Below, piece by piece: positions 63,240-64,000 of a stretch of 64,000 nt of DNA (position 1 is its first letter; each line of letters opens with the position of its first letter). Made by a program: the position numbers and the translations under genes. The notes under the pieces are model-generated. The model saw only the letters and a program-made list of their open reading frames with translations, was not told the DNA's origin and did not search any database. This DNA is from CAYPTB01 sp964413535 (GTDB lineage: Bacteria > Planctomycetota > UBA1135 > GCA-002686595). Location: NCBI GenBank assembly GCA_964413535.1, contig CAYPTB010000055.1, forward strand, positions 186,001 through 250,000, written 5' to 3'.

Positions 63240-64000
63240 GTGCTGCTGGAGAGCGCCGTCTTGGTTGGGCTCGCGCTGGCTTTGCAGGGCGGGGCCTCGT
63301 CGTGGCTCGAGGTTCCGATCTCGTCGAGCTCGAGCTTCGCGTTCGAGGTGGTCACGTCGGACGTCGATGGCGACGGTGACCTCGACGCCTTCTCGAGCGC
63401 GCTCTTCGGCGGCATCGAGTGGCACGAGAACGTCCTAGGGGACGGGTCTCTGTGGGTCGCGCATCCGATTGCAACCAATTCGGCCTTCTCGATCGTCGCC
63501 GGAGACGTGGACGCGGACGGCGATCAGGACGCGGCGGCCGGTCTGAACTTCAATGGGGGGGTGATCTGGCTCGAGAACCAGGCCGCCGGCTCGGGCTGGA
63601 TGATCCACGGTCTCGAAAACCCGAACTTCACGGCGCGCTCGGTCTCCCTGGCGGACGTCGACCACGACGGAGGTCTCGACCTCTTCTCCGCTTCGGAGTC
63701 GAGCGGAACGATTGCGGTGCACCTGTGGTCCGGCTTCGATCAGGAGTGGACCACGCAGGTCGTCGATGCGACGGGGATCAAGGCGACGTCCGTCTTCGCC
63801 GCCGATGTCGACGGCGACGGAGAGACGGATGCGCTCTCGGCGTTGTTCCACCGCGACGAGATCCTCTGGCACAGGCAAGTCGTCGGGCACGACACCACCT
63901 GGGTGTCGACGGTGATCTCCAAAACAGCGGACGGAGCCGAGTCGGTTTCGGCCGCCGACGTCGACGGAGACGGGGACAACGACGCGCTCTCCGCGTCGTA
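63240..64000 (+). CDS. FG-GAP/VCBS repeat protein, 5' part
   Basis: At least 253 residues, running off the right edge. From a GTG at 63240 it begins with a hydrophobic signal-like stretch (LVGLALALQGGASS) and then repeats of about 48 residues, each with a calcium-loop type core DVDGDGDLDAFSA, DVDADGDQDAAAG, DVDHDGGLDLFSA, DVDGDGETDALSA, DVDGDGDNDALSA. These are FG-GAP beta-propeller blades found in secreted surface proteins. An earlier start is possible, since the frame stays open upstream. It is not part of the NRPS operon. Confidence 0.85.
   Translation, partial: MLLESAVLVGLALALQGGASSWLEVPISSSSSFAFEVVTSDVDGDGDLDAFSSALFGGIEWHENVLGDGSLWVAHPIATNSAFSIVAGDVDADGDQDAAAGLNFNGGVIWLENQAAGSGWMIHGLENPNFTARSVSLADVDHDGGLDLFSASESSGTIAVHLWSGFDQEWTTQVVDATGIKATSVFAADVDGDGETDALSALFHRDEILWHRQVVGHDTTWVSTVISKTADGAESVSAADVDGDGDNDALSAS

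Overview
The window is about 64 kb of very GC-rich bacterial DNA. Genes are densely packed and mostly in operons; many use GTG or TTG starts and overlap the preceding stop by 4 nt. I see no rRNA, tRNA, CRISPR array, integrase or intact insertion sequence. Membrane glycosyltransferases, O-acyltransferases, SGNH esterases, a large NRPS/PKS cluster and an FG-GAP repeat protein suggest a high-GC Gram-negative with a big genome and complex envelope, such as a planctomycete or myxobacterium. No marker gene settles the phylum.

1-8.6 kb holds the end of a glycosyltransferase, then what I read as a Dlt-like envelope acylation system. It has an AMP-forming ligase, acyl carrier proteins, an MBOAT acyltransferase, two membrane-anchored SGNH proteins resembling DltD, and two one-helix microproteins that both end in FRYENF. 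That ending resembles the C-terminal acyl-shuttle hexapeptide of DltX. Part of the locus is duplicated, with one shortened carrier copy and one carrier remnant.

8.6-30 kb is an envelope and surface-polymer region. It holds three multi-spanning GT-C type glycosyltransferases, an arylsulfotransferase-like propeller protein, a large anchored PHP-domain protein, several SGNH hydrolases, a second MBOAT-carrier pair, a TPR protein, an acyltransferase-3 protein and an OmpR/EnvZ-type two-component pair. A duplicated arylsulfotransferase/SGNH pair has decayed reciprocally, each copy keeping a different gene. A degraded aspartyl-hydroxylase-like gene is also present.

30-63 kb is a hybrid NRPS-PKS cluster. 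A plus-strand C-A-T protein (30198-33437) is followed by a ten-gene minus-strand operon (54488 down to 33466): MppJ-like methyltransferase, C-A-T-E NRPS, KS-AT-KR-ACP-E PKS, cyclic-peptide-type ABC exporter, sulfotransferase, C-A-T NRPS, two exosortase-type alpha/beta hydrolases, type II thioesterase and a second sulfotransferase. Diverging from it is a plus-strand operon (54862-63142): half-C/A/N-methyltransferase/T NRPS, SHMT-like PLP enzyme, free-standing condensation domain, HisC-like aminotransferase and MbtH protein. Together they predict a small N-methylated, probably sulfated peptide-polyketide with a malonate-derived unit, D-residues and possibly a beta-methyl amino acid. No thioesterase domain is fused to any synthetase, so the release step is open. 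The window ends inside an FG-GAP repeat protein.
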